DNA of 64,000 nucleotides from UBA961 sp049426725 (GCA_049426725.1 JBMSYN010000002.1:62001-126000); one strand, 5' to 3'. Shown: positions 26,886 to 36,926, counted from the first letter of the stretch. Numbers and translations: made by a program. The notes: generated from the sequence alone by a model not told the origin.

Positions 26886-28268
26886 ATGCAAATAGAATTC
26901 TATGGTGCAGCTCAAACCGTCACTGGGTCACAGCATCTTTTGACACTTGGTGAATACAAGATTCTCCTCGACTGTGGATTGTTTCAGGGTAGGAGAAGTG
27001 AGTCTCAATTACTCAATCGTGAAATTCATTGGGATGCTGCATCATTGGATGCAGTGATACTTTCTCATGCACATATTGATCATTCAGGAAATCTTCCTAC
27101 GCTTGTGAAGCATGGATTCAAAGGCTCGATTTATGCCACTCCGGCAACACGAGATTTATGTGCTGTGATGCTCATGGATAGTGCTATGATTCAAATGAAA
27201 GATGCAGAGCACTTGCTAAAACATAAAGGCGAACATATTGTGCCATTATATGACATTGACGATGTTGCAAACACACTCAATTTGTTTGATCCAATTCCAT
27301 ATAGGAGATCATTTTCACCGGTTCCGGGTATGTCAGTCACATTTTATGATGCCGGGCATTTGCTAGGTTCTGCCGTCGTGGTTGTGGAATGGGAAGAACA
27401 ACAGCAAAAGAAAAAACTCTTGTTCACAGGTGATATCGGAAGAGAGAACAGACCGATACTTAAAGATCCAGACTCTGTGGGTGATGTTGATTATATCATT
27501 AGCGAATCAACCTATGGTGGAAGGCTTCATGAAATTGAACAAGACTTGGAAAGAAATTTACTTTCCATCATTCATGATGTAATTGATCAAAATGGAAAAC
27601 TATTGATACCGGCTTTCAGCGTAGGAAGAACTCAAGAATTGATTTGGTATCTCAATAATCTTCACAATCGAGGACTTCTTCCGGCGATCGATGTCTATGT
27701 GGACTCACCACTTGCCATTCGTGCTACAGATGTGTTTCGTATGCATCCTGAATGTTTCGACAACCAAACCAGAACAATGCTCTATGCAGATGAGGATGTG
27801 TTCTCTTTCCCGGGAATCACCTATGTAAGAGATGCTAATGCATCCAAGCGAATCAATACTTTGAAAAAACCGGCTATCATCATTGCCGGAAGTGGTATGT
27901 GCGAATCAGGAAGAATACTACATCATCTTGCTCATTGCATCGAGAAGGAATCTACTTCGATTCTATTTTTGGGATATAATGCACCTCATACGCTTGGAAG
28001 AAAAATCCTTGAAGGTGATAAAGAGGTTCGAATATTTGGAAACTATTTTACCGTTCGTGCATCCGTTCATGAGTTACCCGGGCTAAGTGGTCATGCAGAT
28101 CATGCAGGAATCATTCAATATCTGTCCGACAGAACAATCTCAACCGTAAAAGAAGTATTTTTGGTTCATGGAGAATTGAAAGCCCAGGAGCTCCTTGCAA
28201 CTTCACTTAAAGAAGTAGGATTTACAAACATTACAATACCCGAAAAAGGATCAGTTCGAGTGGTGTAA
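26886..28268 (+). CDS. Metallo-beta-lactamase / beta-CASP RNA-processing-type hydrolase
   Basis: 460 residues starting 8 bases after lepB. Zinc-binding motifs: LLDCGLFQG at about 28-36, SHAHIDHSGNLP at about 59-70, YDAGHLLGSAVV and FTGDIGRENRP. Beta-CASP motifs follow: SESTYGGRLHE, the FSVGRTQELIWYL block, GSGMCESGRILHHL, and the C-terminal LSGHADHAG. This is the CPSF/YsaH-like family of ribonucleases with an RMMBL RNA-specificity region. The substrate is unknown. It is probably cytoplasmic and co-transcribed with selD and lepB. Confidence 0.9.
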   Translation: MQIEFYGAAQTVTGSQHLLTLGEYKILLDCGLFQGRRSESQLLNREIHWDAASLDAVILSHAHIDHSGNLPTLVKHGFKGSIYATPATRDLCAVMLMDSAMIQMKDAEHLLKHKGEHIVPLYDIDDVANTLNLFDPIPYRRSFSPVPGMSVTFYDAGHLLGSAVVVVEWEEQQQKKKLLFTGDIGRENRPILKDPDSVGDVDYIISESTYGGRLHEIEQDLERNLLSIIHDVIDQNGKLLIPAFSVGRTQELIWYLNNLHNRGLLPAIDVYVDSPLAIRATDVFRMHPECFDNQTRTMLYADEDVFSFPGITYVRDANASKRINTLKKPAIIIAGSGMCESGRILHHLAHCIEKESTSILFLGYNAPHTLGRKILEGDKEVRIFGNYFTVRASVHELPGLSGHADHAGIIQYLSDRTISTVKEVFLVHGELKAQELLATSLKEVGFTNITIPEKGSVRVV

Positions 28269-28300
28269 TCTCATATCAATCACAATACTAGAACAATCAC

Positions 28301-29398
28301 ATGAATGAACATATTCAGTCTTCAGAGCAGCGTATTCGTAGAATTCGCAGAGAAATGCAACAAGCAAAGATGGATGCCATATTTGTCAATCATCTGCCAT
28401 CCATTCGATATTTGACAGGTTTTTCGGGATCCAGCGCATTATTGATCATCAAACAAGATGCATTGTATTTTTTGACCAATGATCTCTATGAAATGCAAAT
28501 CAAGCATGAGGTATATCAGCTCAAAGGTTTGTCCACATTCATAACAAGAAGCTTCATTGCAGAAATAGCTGCGCAAAAAGTATTCTCAAAAGTAAAGCAA
28601 CTTGGAATTTCTGAAGGATCAATGAGCTATTCCATGCATAAAGCTTTGACTTCCGCATTTCCGAAAATAAAAACGATTTCCGATGGAGGGATTGTTCAAA
28701 AGATCAATATGCAAAAGATGCCGCATGAGGTTGAGCATATAAGAAAAGCAGCAAAAATTGCCTCAAAGGTATTTCAATCCATCATCAAGGAAATTAAGCC
28801 GGGAATAAGCGAGGCGGACATTTCAGCAGAGATTGCATATCAAGGAAGGAAAGCAGGCGCTGAAAAGGAAGCATTCGACATCATAGTTGTATCAGGTGAG
28901 CGCAGTGCCATGCCTCATGGAAGAGCAACAAATAAGAAGATTAAAAAAGGTGATGCCATCACGATGGACTTTGGATTTTATGTAAATGGTTTTGCTTCAG
29001 ACATGACGCGCACTGTATTTGTGGGAAAAGCCTCAGACAGGCAGAAACTGGTGTATAATACCGTACTGGAAGCAGTATTGACTGCAAATGCAGCCGCAAA
29101 AGCAGGGATTGATTGCAAAAAACTAGATGGAATCGCAAGAAATATCATCGAAAAAGCCGGATTTGGGGAATTTTTTCGCCATTCATTGGGTCATGGACTC
29201 GGCATAGAAGTACATGAATCACCAAGAGTTTCGAGAGAAGCCGGTGGAGAAAAGGTCCCAAATGGCTCAGTAATCACGATTGAGCCTGGAATTTACCTTC
29301 CCGGAGAATTTGGGGTTCGGATAGAAGATGATCTCCACATTGCCGGAAAAGGCGCAGAAGTGTTAACTTTGGCGTCTAAACAACTCCTTGAATTGTAA
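28301..29398 (+). CDS. pepP: Xaa-Pro aminopeptidase (M24 family)
   Basis: 365 residues: an N-terminal creatinase-like domain (about 1-130) with DAIFVNHLPSIRYLTGFSG, then the pita-bread metallopeptidase fold. The five metal ligands are visible: Asp and Asp in TMDFGFYVNGFASDMTR, His in HSLGHGLGIEVHES, Glu in ITIEPGIYLPG and Glu in GVRIEDD. It removes N-terminal residues preceding proline or cleaves X-Pro dipeptides; aminopeptidase P versus prolidase cannot be told apart with certainty. The neighbour upstream is the beta-CASP protein. Confidence 0.92.
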   Translation: MNEHIQSSEQRIRRIRREMQQAKMDAIFVNHLPSIRYLTGFSGSSALLIIKQDALYFLTNDLYEMQIKHEVYQLKGLSTFITRSFIAEIAAQKVFSKVKQLGISEGSMSYSMHKALTSAFPKIKTISDGGIVQKINMQKMPHEVEHIRKAAKIASKVFQSIIKEIKPGISEADISAEIAYQGRKAGAEKEAFDIIVVSGERSAMPHGRATNKKIKKGDAITMDFGFYVNGFASDMTRTVFVGKASDRQKLVYNTVLEAVLTANAAAKAGIDCKKLDGIARNIIEKAGFGEFFRHSLGHGLGIEVHESPRVSREAGGEKVPNGSVITIEPGIYLPGEFGVRIEDDLHIAGKGAEVLTLASKQLLEL

Positions 29399-29426
29399 AG
29401 AGTTTATGTTTTAGTAAGCAATGAAG

Positions 29427-29456
29427 TTCGGCCATATTCGTTTTTCAGCGGCCGAA
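29427..29456 (+). terminator. Inverted repeat after pepP
   Basis: TTCGGCC (29427-29433) pairs with GGCCGAA (29450-29456) across a 16-base loop. A short T-run (ATTTTT) follows within ten bases. It may be a weak terminator or an operator for the PPIase gene. Confidence 0.4.
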
Positions 29457-29496
29457 ACCATGATTTTTCGTTCCAATATCGGAGTAGATTCAAACC

Positions 29497-31542
29497 ATGA
29501 GAAGAGCACTCTCATTGTTGATGTGCATGAGTTTTGGACTCTTGTTCATCACACACTACACGCAAGCGCAGAAATCCAAAGCCACTAAAGGCGCTGCAAA
29601 ATCACCCACACAACAAAATCCCGTCATCATGCAAATAGGTCCGGAATCAGTGACATTGACTGATTTGGAACAAGCATATAAACGCAACATGAATCGGAAG
29701 AATATCAAAATCTCCGAGGTGAAAAAAGACAGTGTATTGGACTTTGTTCGATTATACACCAATTATCGTCTAAAAGTTTTGGATGCATTTGGTCGTAAAC
29801 TTGATCAAGATTCAGCTGTCAAGGCGGATATTGAACAAAACAGAAGATTGCTTGCTGATAATTATTTGTTCGAAAAGAAACTTGTTGAACCAATAGTTGC
29901 GCAACTTCTTCAAAGAAGAAAAAGAGAATTACTCATATCAATCATTTTTGTTGAACGTCCTGTTGACACCGTGAAAGCATGGGAAAAAGCGCAAAGACTT
30001 CACGCGATCGTAAGAGCAGGTGCCGATTTTGAACGCATCGCTCGTGACTCTTCGGAAGATAGAGAAACAGGCAATAAAGGTGGATTGCTACCTTTCATTA
30101 CGAGTGGTAGAATTCTTCGTGCAGTTGAAGATGCTGCCTATGCAACTCCTGCAGGGCAAGTACATCCCAATATCGTGATTGGTCGTGGCGGATATTTCAT
30201 TGTGAAAACATTGAAAAATGAAAATAGAGTAAAAGTAAAGGGTAGTCATATTCTGAGTTTCATGACCAATCCGAATGATTCCGCAAATGCAATTGCAAAA
30301 GCCGATAGCATATTGGCACTACTTCGTGCAGGTGCATCATTTGCGAAGATTGCCAAAGAAAATTCAGATGATGCTTCAAGTAAAGAAAAATCGGGCTCCC
30401 TTGGTGGATGGTATACTCGCTCAAAAGGAATGGAAGGTGGTTCCGGTGATGTTCTGCATCCGGCATTTGAATCTGCGCTTTATGCATTAAAAGATGGAGA
30501 GATATCCGGAAAAGTTTGGACGGATTATGGAATTCACATCATTAAACGTGATTCTACAAAAGAAGTTGATTTGGAAGAAGATCGTGAAGGTTTGAAAAGA
30601 GAATATAAGCGCATCTATTTTGAAGAAGACAAAAGACGCTTCATTGATTCTATCAAAACTTCATTGGGTTGGAAATTGGAATCTTCGTCTTTGAAGCAGT
30701 TAACAGGATTGACTGATACTGCAAAAATCATGGCGGATACCAATACTTTCAAGAAAGTGACAAGTGAAGTAAAAAATCTTCCACTTTATTCACTGAAAGA
30801 TCTAGGAATAATAACCATTGGTAACTTTCTTGATAGCGTAAAAAAACAAGAATTTAGAACAATAACAGCCAGTACACTTGGTATAACTCGAGCGCTGGAT
30901 AAAATGACCGACCCCAAAGCATTGCGCATTGCAACTTCAACATTGGAACAAGAGTATCCGGAATTTGGAACGCTTATGCGTGAATTCAGAGATGGAATTT
31001 TACTTTTTAAAGTTGAAGAACAAGAAGTTTGGAGCAAGTTGAAATTTGACTCATTGTCCGCAAGAGCTTTTTGGGACACTACAAAAACCAAATACAAGAC
31101 TGACCTGAAATTCGATTTCAGTGAAATCTATGTTGGTTCTGATTCACTTGCAAAAGCACTTCGTCAGCGATTGGATGCAGGCGAGAAATTTGAAGCATTG
31201 GCAAAAGAATTTACAGAAAGACCAGGCTTCAAAGAAAAGGGTGGAAGATATCCCGCCCAATCAACAAAAGAAAGCAAATTGGCATCGATGATCGAAAAGA
31301 AGCAATTGATGCCGGGAGATATACTTGGTCCTGAACAATTCGAACGCGGATATGTATTGCTATTTGTGAATGAAATCATTCAACCACGCGAAAAGCGATT
31401 CGAAGAAGCAATCCCGGATTTTGCGCCAATGTTCCAAGACATGGTGCAAAAACGCCTTACCGAAGAATGGCTTACAAGAATCAAAACACAATATCCTGTG
31501 ACGATTCAAACCAAAACGCTTGATTCTATTCTGAAAAAATAA
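29497..31542 (+). CDS. Periplasmic peptidyl-prolyl isomerase with three parvulin-like domains
   Basis: 681 residues. A signal peptide ends near YTQAQ with no lipobox Cys. A SurA-like N-terminal helical region holds MNRKNIKISEVKKDS. Three parvulin-type units follow. The first (about 145-255) has the GADFERIARDSSEDRET pattern, NKGGLLPF and GRGGYFIVK. The second (about 255-360) has VKGSHIL, ASFAKIAKENSDDASSKEKS and LGGWYT. A degenerate third one (about 525-640) has EKFEALAKEFTERPGFKEKG. Such proteins fold outer-membrane and exported proteins. The partner surA follows directly, separated by a hairpin. Confidence 0.87.
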   Translation: MRRALSLLMCMSFGLLFITHYTQAQKSKATKGAAKSPTQQNPVIMQIGPESVTLTDLEQAYKRNMNRKNIKISEVKKDSVLDFVRLYTNYRLKVLDAFGRKLDQDSAVKADIEQNRRLLADNYLFEKKLVEPIVAQLLQRRKRELLISIIFVERPVDTVKAWEKAQRLHAIVRAGADFERIARDSSEDRETGNKGGLLPFITSGRILRAVEDAAYATPAGQVHPNIVIGRGGYFIVKTLKNENRVKVKGSHILSFMTNPNDSANAIAKADSILALLRAGASFAKIAKENSDDASSKEKSGSLGGWYTRSKGMEGGSGDVLHPAFESALYALKDGEISGKVWTDYGIHIIKRDSTKEVDLEEDREGLKREYKRIYFEEDKRRFIDSIKTSLGWKLESSSLKQLTGLTDTAKIMADTNTFKKVTSEVKNLPLYSLKDLGIITIGNFLDSVKKQEFRTITASTLGITRALDKMTDPKALRIATSTLEQEYPEFGTLMREFRDGILLFKVEEQEVWSKLKFDSLSARAFWDTTKTKYKTDLKFDFSEIYVGSDSLAKALRQRLDAGEKFEALAKEFTERPGFKEKGGRYPAQSTKESKLASMIEKKQLMPGDILGPEQFERGYVLLFVNEIIQPREKRFEEAIPDFAPMFQDMVQKRLTEEWLTRIKTQYPVTIQTKTLDSILKK

Positions 31543-31550
31543 TCAATTAT

Positions 31551-31572
31551 AAGCCCGGCTTTTGCCGGGCTT
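31551..31572 (+). terminator. GC-rich hairpin between the two PPIase genes
   Basis: Perfect 9-bp stem AAGCCCGGC/GCCGGGCTT with a TTTT loop, 8 bases after the upstream stop and 19 before the next start. There is no T-run after it (CTCATCTTGG), so it may only partly terminate or may set the relative level of the second PPIase. Confidence 0.6.
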
Positions 31573-31590
31573 CTCATCTTGGGTTATATC

Positions 31591-32877
31591 ATGCTGAACA
31601 TCATCATTGCAATCTTGTTCTTCTTGCCATTCATGTATGAGTCTGCATTTGCTCAACAATCACAAGTGTTGGACAAAATTGTGGCAACTGTTGGACGCGA
31701 GATTGTCCTTCAATCTGACATTGAAGGCAGAATAGCGATGTTCATGCAACAGAATCCAAAAATCAATCCAAGTGATCCCGCATTGAGAAAACAAGTCTTG
31801 GATGCACTCATCAGTGAACGATTGATGGTCACAAAGGCAGTTGAAGACAGCATTGTTGTACAAGAAGAAGAAATCAATCAAAGCTTGGATTTCATGATGC
31901 AAAACATGATGCAAACCTATGGCTCTGAAAAAAGAGTCGAGGATTTGTATGGGATGTCCATTTCACGCATCAGAAAGAATTATCGCGAAGAAGTTCGAAA
32001 ACAACTTCTTGTCGAACGCTTGCAACAACAACGCTTTATGGGAGTAAAATGCTCTAATCGCGAAGTTGAAGATTTTTATCAGCAATATCGGGATTCCATT
32101 CGTCCTATTCCTGCATCTGTTGAATTGGCTCATATTGTCAAACATGTAAAGCCAAGTGCTGATGCAAAAGACGAAGTAAGAAAACTTGCACTTCGCATCA
32201 GAGATTCTCTCGTCAAAGGTGTCGATTTCGCCGAATTGGCAAAAAGACATAGCGGCGATCCGGGTTCTGCGGCTACCGGTGGTGATCTTGGTTGGGTTGA
32301 CAAAGGAAAGTTGGTTTCAGAATATGAAAGAGCTGCCTATGATTTGCAACCGGGCGAAACTTCGCAACCAACTGAAACTCCTTTTGGATTTCATATCATA
32401 CAAACAATAGAAAAAAGAAAAGATGCTGTTCACACAAAACATATCTTGCTGAAACTTGGCGGGTCAACAGATGACAAAAAAAGAGTTGAGCAGATTCTTT
32501 CCGATTTAAAAGAGCGTGTCTCAAAAGGTGAATCATTTGAAGAACTTGCAAAGCAATATTCAGATGAAAAAGAAACACAAGGTTTTGGTGGTTCAATGGG
32601 AACAATAGAACTTACAAGACTTCCCGCAGATTTAAAGTCTATTGTCGAAGCATTGCCGGAAGGCGGAGTAACCCAACCACTGCCATATATGTCTGATCCC
32701 ACAAAACCCGCAATGCATATCATTCTGAAGAAAAAAACTTTTGCTGAACATGCACCATCACTTGCTTCAGATTATAAAAAGATTGAACAGATGGCTGTGC
32801 AGCAAAAACAGGGAAGATTGATGGAGAATTTTCTTAAAGAATTGCGCACGATGATTCCCGTTCAGGTGAGTGAATGA
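31591..32877 (+). CDS. surA: SurA-type periplasmic chaperone/peptidyl-prolyl isomerase
   Basis: 428 residues from the ATG at 31591 (a TTG at 31579 is less likely). The signal peptide ends at about AFAQ. The SurA N-domain follows: VLDKIVATVGREIVLQSDIE, with the conserved LDALISERLMV helix. First parvulin domain: VELAHIVKHVKPSADAK, ... FAELAKRHSGDPGSAATGG, DLGWVDKG, TPFGFHIIQ. Second: VHTKHILLKLGG ... FEELAKQYSDEKETQGFGGS. It escorts unfolded outer-membrane proteins to the Bam complex; bamD is 4 kb downstream. The xth gene overlaps its stop by four bases. Confidence 0.9.
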   Translation: MLNIIIAILFFLPFMYESAFAQQSQVLDKIVATVGREIVLQSDIEGRIAMFMQQNPKINPSDPALRKQVLDALISERLMVTKAVEDSIVVQEEEINQSLDFMMQNMMQTYGSEKRVEDLYGMSISRIRKNYREEVRKQLLVERLQQQRFMGVKCSNREVEDFYQQYRDSIRPIPASVELAHIVKHVKPSADAKDEVRKLALRIRDSLVKGVDFAELAKRHSGDPGSAATGGDLGWVDKGKLVSEYERAAYDLQPGETSQPTETPFGFHIIQTIEKRKDAVHTKHILLKLGGSTDDKKRVEQILSDLKERVSKGESFEELAKQYSDEKETQGFGGSMGTIELTRLPADLKSIVEALPEGGVTQPLPYMSDPTKPAMHIILKKKTFAEHAPSLASDYKKIEQMAVQQKQGRLMENFLKELRTMIPVQVSE

Positions 32878-33644
32878 TTAAGATTATCAGTTGGAATGTA
32901 AATGGAATTCGCGCATCATTGAAGAAGGGTCTTACCGATTATGTACTGCGTGAACAACCTCACATATTCTGCGTGCAAGAAACCAAAGCTGAAAGAGAAC
33001 AAGTTCCAACAGAAGCATGGCCACCGCCAGGTTACCGAGATTTTTATCATTCTTGCTCTGTGCGAGGCGGATATAGCGGTGTTGCAACATTTACCTCCAT
33101 CGAGCCATTGCATGTAAATCGCGATATAGGCATTGAGCGATTTGATCAAGAGGGAAGAGTGATGCAAACCGATTTCGAACAGTTTACATTGCTCAATGTG
33201 TATTTTCCAAATGGGGGAGCAAGAGATGAAAGATTACTTTATAAATTAGATTTTTATGATGCGTTTTTTGAATATTGCGAAGAATTGCGCAAACAAGGGA
33301 AGCGTCTTATTATTTGTGGAGATTATAATACAGCGCATCATCCGATAGATTTGGCAAGACCAAATGAAAATAAAAAAACATCAGGATTCATGGATGTTGA
33401 AAGAGTGAAACTTGACCATATACAGCAACTTGGTTATGTAGACACATTTCGATTATTCAATCAAGAGCCGGGTCAATATACATGGTGGGATGTCAAGACA
33501 AGATCAAGAGAAAGAAATATTGGCTGGCGTATTGATTATCATTGGGTCACAGAAGATCTCGTACCTTTTGTACACAATGCATATCATCAATCCGAACAAC
33601 AAGGTTCCGATCATTGTCCTGTAGTACTCGAACTCTCCTTCTAA
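32874..33644 (+). CDS. xth: Exodeoxyribonuclease III (AP endonuclease)
   Basis: 256 residues; ATG overlaps the surA stop. EEP-fold signatures: ISWNVNGIRASLKKG at residues 4-18 (metal-binding Asn), CVQETKAE (catalytic Glu), LNVYFPNGG, CGDYNTAHHPIDLARP (Asp-Asn pair) and the C-terminal YTWWDVKTRSRERNIGWRID with GSDHCPVVLEL (catalytic His). It incises abasic sites during base-excision repair. Sits in the same transcript as the two chaperone genes, which is an unusual partner for a repair enzyme. Confidence 0.95.
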   Translation: MIKIISWNVNGIRASLKKGLTDYVLREQPHIFCVQETKAEREQVPTEAWPPPGYRDFYHSCSVRGGYSGVATFTSIEPLHVNRDIGIERFDQEGRVMQTDFEQFTLLNVYFPNGGARDERLLYKLDFYDAFFEYCEELRKQGKRLIICGDYNTAHHPIDLARPNENKKTSGFMDVERVKLDHIQQLGYVDTFRLFNQEPGQYTWWDVKTRSRERNIGWRIDYHWVTEDLVPFVHNAYHQSEQQGSDHCPVVLELSF

Positions 33645-33653
33645 GTGTTCATC

Positions 33654-34841
33654 ATGAACATACTCTCTCATGATCCCCAAACATTCTCCAATCTTCTGAG
33701 AACTGCTTCAGAATTTCTTGAACAATTCGCATATGCTATCACTCCCACAGTTATTGAAAAACTGCGGAGACATTGTCCGGATGTGAATCAAGATGATATA
33801 TCTGCAATCATTGACATTTGCATTCATACCAATAAAGCGAAGCAACATGAATGGTTTCAAGAGTTGCAGCCATGGTTTTTTACTGAGCAGACATTGATGC
33901 AATGCAGCGAGCCGTCCTTTGCTAGACATGTTATCAATAAGCTGAATGTGAACGGACATCGTTTCATTGAATCGTGCACCGGTGCCGGCATGCATTCATT
34001 GTCAGCGATGCAACAAGGTGCATCCGATATCATCACACATGAACTTGATACATTTATAGCATACTTGGCAACAGTCAATGCAACATTGCATGATTATACT
34101 TTGATCCCTCTTATTAAAGATGGAGCATTGGCAGATCCAACTTCAAAAGACATTTTCTGGGCTGATCCATCTCGAAGATTGGATGGTAAACAAAGAAGGA
34201 GCATGACGGGATATTACTCACCTGATATAGACATACTCATCAAAAAAGCGGAGCAAAGCAAAAGAGGAGGGATTAAAATTGCACCCGGTGAAAGAATTGA
34301 AGGTGAATATACTCGAGAGTTTTTGGGTATTGGTCGTGAATGTAGAGAGCAAATTCTGTGGTTTAATACTGAATTCAAAGATGGTACTGTCACGTTAATT
34401 GACAAAAACAAAACATATATACCCGAGAAGATTGAAGCAATTCCCACATTGATTCCATTTGAATCAATATCGCAATATCGATATCTACTTGAGCCACATG
34501 CCGCCCTTATTCGCGGCGCGCTTAGCGCAAACTATGCTGAATCATCCATTGCAGTGTTTGATAGAAATATCGCGTATGGAATCACAAATGAAAAACAGGA
34601 TGAAGATTGGTTTACACATTTTGAAATTCTCCATGCAGAACCATTCTCGAGAAGAAAATTACAAGCATTTCTAGAATCACAAGGTTGGAATCGCAATACA
34701 GAGATAAAGAAGCGAGGATTTCCAATGGAGCCGGATGAATTACGAAAACAATTGAAGTTCTCAAATGGAGAGGAATCGGGGGTAATAGTGCTCACACGTT
34801 TCAATGATGAGCATGTGATGATACTCTGCAAGAGAGCATGA
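33654..34841 (+). CDS. THUMP-like-domain SAM methyltransferase
   Basis: 395 residues from the ATG at 33654; a GTG at 33645 is an alternative. Motif I is SCTGAGMHSLSAMQQGAS (about 103-120), the acidic SAM contact is in THELDTFIAYLA, and the catalytic-type IFWADPSRRLDGKQRR replaces a DPPY motif. The C-terminal 100 residues fit the THUMP-like substrate-binding region seen in this uncharacterised family (LLEPHAALIRGAL, PFSRRKLQAFLE). An RNA substrate is likely by family association but not shown. It ends exactly where the convergent CNNM gene ends (TGATCA). Confidence 0.8.
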   Translation: MNILSHDPQTFSNLLRTASEFLEQFAYAITPTVIEKLRRHCPDVNQDDISAIIDICIHTNKAKQHEWFQELQPWFFTEQTLMQCSEPSFARHVINKLNVNGHRFIESCTGAGMHSLSAMQQGASDIITHELDTFIAYLATVNATLHDYTLIPLIKDGALADPTSKDIFWADPSRRLDGKQRRSMTGYYSPDIDILIKKAEQSKRGGIKIAPGERIEGEYTREFLGIGRECREQILWFNTEFKDGTVTLIDKNKTYIPEKIEAIPTLIPFESISQYRYLLEPHAALIRGALSANYAESSIAVFDRNIAYGITNEKQDEDWFTHFEILHAEPFSRRKLQAFLESQGWNRNTEIKKRGFPMEPDELRKQLKFSNGEESGVIVLTRFNDEHVMILCKRA

Positions 34842-36158
34842 TCAATCTTTTGGGGCAAACAACCTGTCTTTGTCAACCTTTAATGTCACAGACTCAACTT
34901 TTCGAGTATTCGCTTCATCAATCAAGCAAATATAGACAGGCGGAAGATTCACTCTGGAATATCTACTTGGTATTCGACCAGTTATATGATTGATCATGCC
35001 ACCAACTGTTTGATATTCATCTGATTCGGGAAAAGGATATGGCAAAAACTCATTCACATCTGCAATGGACGCATCTGCGGAAATCGTCCATTCTTCCGCA
35101 TTTTTACTTTCTACAATCGGCTTTTCCTCATCATATTCATCTTGAATCTCTCCAACCAATTCTTCCATGATGTCTTCAAGCGTAACAAGACCTGCCGTTC
35201 CACCAAATTCATCCAATACAACAGCCATGTGAAAACGCTGTTTTTGCATCTTAGTAAGTAGCGAATGAATTTTATCCGTTTCTTGAATGAAAGTGATAGG
35301 TCGGACGATGTCAGGCAAGATGATCAAATCACTAAATGACATCATCGTGAGAATATCTTTTGCATACACGATGCCAATGATATTGTCCAGTGTTTCTTTA
35401 TACACAGGCATTCGTGAATACCCTTGCTCGATAACCGTTTCAACAATCATGTCGGGTTTCATGCTAATTTCAAGACCAATGATTTTTCCTCTTGGAATCA
35501 TTACTTCCGATGCCATCGTTTCTTGAAACACAAATACATTTTCAATCATCTCTTGTTCATTCAGTTCAATCATCCCACTCTTTGAACTTTCTTCGATGAG
35601 ATATCGCAATTCTTCAGCGCTATGTAATTCTTGTTCCTTTGTTGGTTCAATTCCAATCAAAGAAAGAAGAAGATTTGCCACGCTATTCAATGCCCAAATG
35701 AATGGTTTGAACACGATATAAAATACTTTCAATGGAATAGATATACCAAGTGCAACTGCTTCAGATCTTTGTATTGCAAGTGATTTAGGTGCAAGCTCAC
35801 CCAAGACGATATGTAAAAATGTAATGATGATGAATGCAATTGGCAATGCGATTCCATGTGCCAATTCCGGATCAGGGGTATATCCAAATGAGCTCATGAT
35901 TGTGATGACAAGTTCTGAAACCACGCTTTCACCGATCCAACCAAGTGCCAAACTTGCAAGAGTGATACCCAATTGTGTGGCTGAGAGATATGCATCCAAA
36001 TGTTCAATGATGTTTTTCGCAATCTTGGCAAGAAAGCTTCCGGAGCGCACACGAATTTCAATTTGCGATAGACGCACTTTCACAATGGCAAATTCAGCAG
36101 CGACGAAAAAGCCATTCAGAAATACGAGAAACAATGTAAGCAAGATGTCAATAATCAT
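34842..36158 (-). CDS. CNNM/CBS-domain membrane protein (hemolysin/CorC family)
   Basis: 438 residues. The N-terminal DUF21/CNNM domain has three or four membrane segments (LLTLFLVFLNGFFVAAEFAI, SATQLGITLASLALGWIGE, then LHIVLGELAPKSLAIQRSE). Two CBS domains follow at about 205-325 (EVMIPRGKIIGLEI ... VLDEFGGTAGLVTLEDIMEE) and the CorC_HlyC C-terminal domain (EYQTVGGMINHITGRIP). The family is linked to magnesium/cobalt efflux or homeostasis; the hemolysin name is historical. It is downstream of recO with a 6-base gap, in one minus-strand unit. Confidence 0.92.
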   Translation of the reverse strand: MIIDILLTLFLVFLNGFFVAAEFAIVKVRLSQIEIRVRSGSFLAKIAKNIIEHLDAYLSATQLGITLASLALGWIGESVVSELVITIMSSFGYTPDPELAHGIALPIAFIIITFLHIVLGELAPKSLAIQRSEAVALGISIPLKVFYIVFKPFIWALNSVANLLLSLIGIEPTKEQELHSAEELRYLIEESSKSGMIELNEQEMIENVFVFQETMASEVMIPRGKIIGLEISMKPDMIVETVIEQGYSRMPVYKETLDNIIGIVYAKDILTMMSFSDLIILPDIVRPITFIQETDKIHSLLTKMQKQRFHMAVVLDEFGGTAGLVTLEDIMEELVGEIQDEYDEEKPIVESKNAEEWTISADASIADVNEFLPYPFPESDEYQTVGGMINHITGRIPSRYSRVNLPPVYICLIDEANTRKVESVTLKVDKDRLFAPKD

Positions 36159-36164
36159 GGTGCA

Positions 36165-36926
36165 TCAAGAAGCAGTGATACCCGGAGGATATGTATTCCA
36201 GCGATACGACTTGTGACTATGCATAGAAAAATATCGCTGAAATAGTTGAAATAAGGTGATTTGTTCTTGCAATGGAATGTGAAGAGTACATGTTTTGAGC
36301 GATGCATGATCCAATTCTTGCAAGATACCGACTGCAGTTGAATTCAGCAATATGCATTCACCTTGTGGTTTACTCGCTGCATCACTCAAAAAACCACCCT
36401 TTTCAAAAGAAAATACCGTTTCTTCATCTGAATTGATGATTTCACCGGTGGCGCTACATGATTGAACATTCATTCCAAAACCCATCGCTTTGGCTAATTG
36501 CATCAAAAAAAGCAATACAATTGTATAAGGAGACTCATTGTATCTGCCTTCATTCAATGCAATCAACGAATATAAGGCGATATCAAAGATTTCTGGATTG
36601 GGTTCTTCAGGTTCTTGGGTGATTGACAGAATTTCCACGATTCCCATTGCTGACATCAAGCGCTCATAATCTGATGTGAGATTATGCATAGGAATGGCAA
36701 TTTCTGCAGATTTCAATAGATGTAAATCTTTATTAGGATATCGATACCAAGTGATTGAACTACATTGCAATGCTTCGATTGAGCTCCCCATGGTGCTTTT
36801 GGCACTTCTTACTCCCTTGGCAATCACGGAAATTTTGCCATGATTCTGCGTATAAGCATGGATGATTTTGCTGGTGTCGCTGAATTTGCGACCATGCAAC
36901 ATAATCGCTGTATCCGTGATGATCAT
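36165..36926 (-). CDS. recO: DNA repair protein RecO
   Basis: 253 residues. N-terminal OB fold: TDTAIMLHGRKFSDTSKIIH (residues 4-23), KISVIAKGVRSAKSTMGSSI, LLKSAEI. The helical C-terminal half lacks the four-cysteine zinc site of some RecO proteins; only isolated Cys residues are seen. RecO helps load RecA onto SSB-coated single-stranded DNA together with RecR. It heads a minus-strand pair with the CNNM gene and is divergent from bamD. Confidence 0.88.
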   Translation of the reverse strand: MIITDTAIMLHGRKFSDTSKIIHAYTQNHGKISVIAKGVRSAKSTMGSSIEALQCSSITWYRYPNKDLHLLKSAEIAIPMHNLTSDYERLMSAMGIVEILSITQEPEEPNPEIFDIALYSLIALNEGRYNESPYTIVLLFLMQLAKAMGFGMNVQSCSATGEIINSDEETVFSFEKGGFLSDAASKPQGECILLNSTAVGILQELDHASLKTCTLHIPLQEQITLFQLFQRYFSMHSHKSYRWNTYPPGITAS

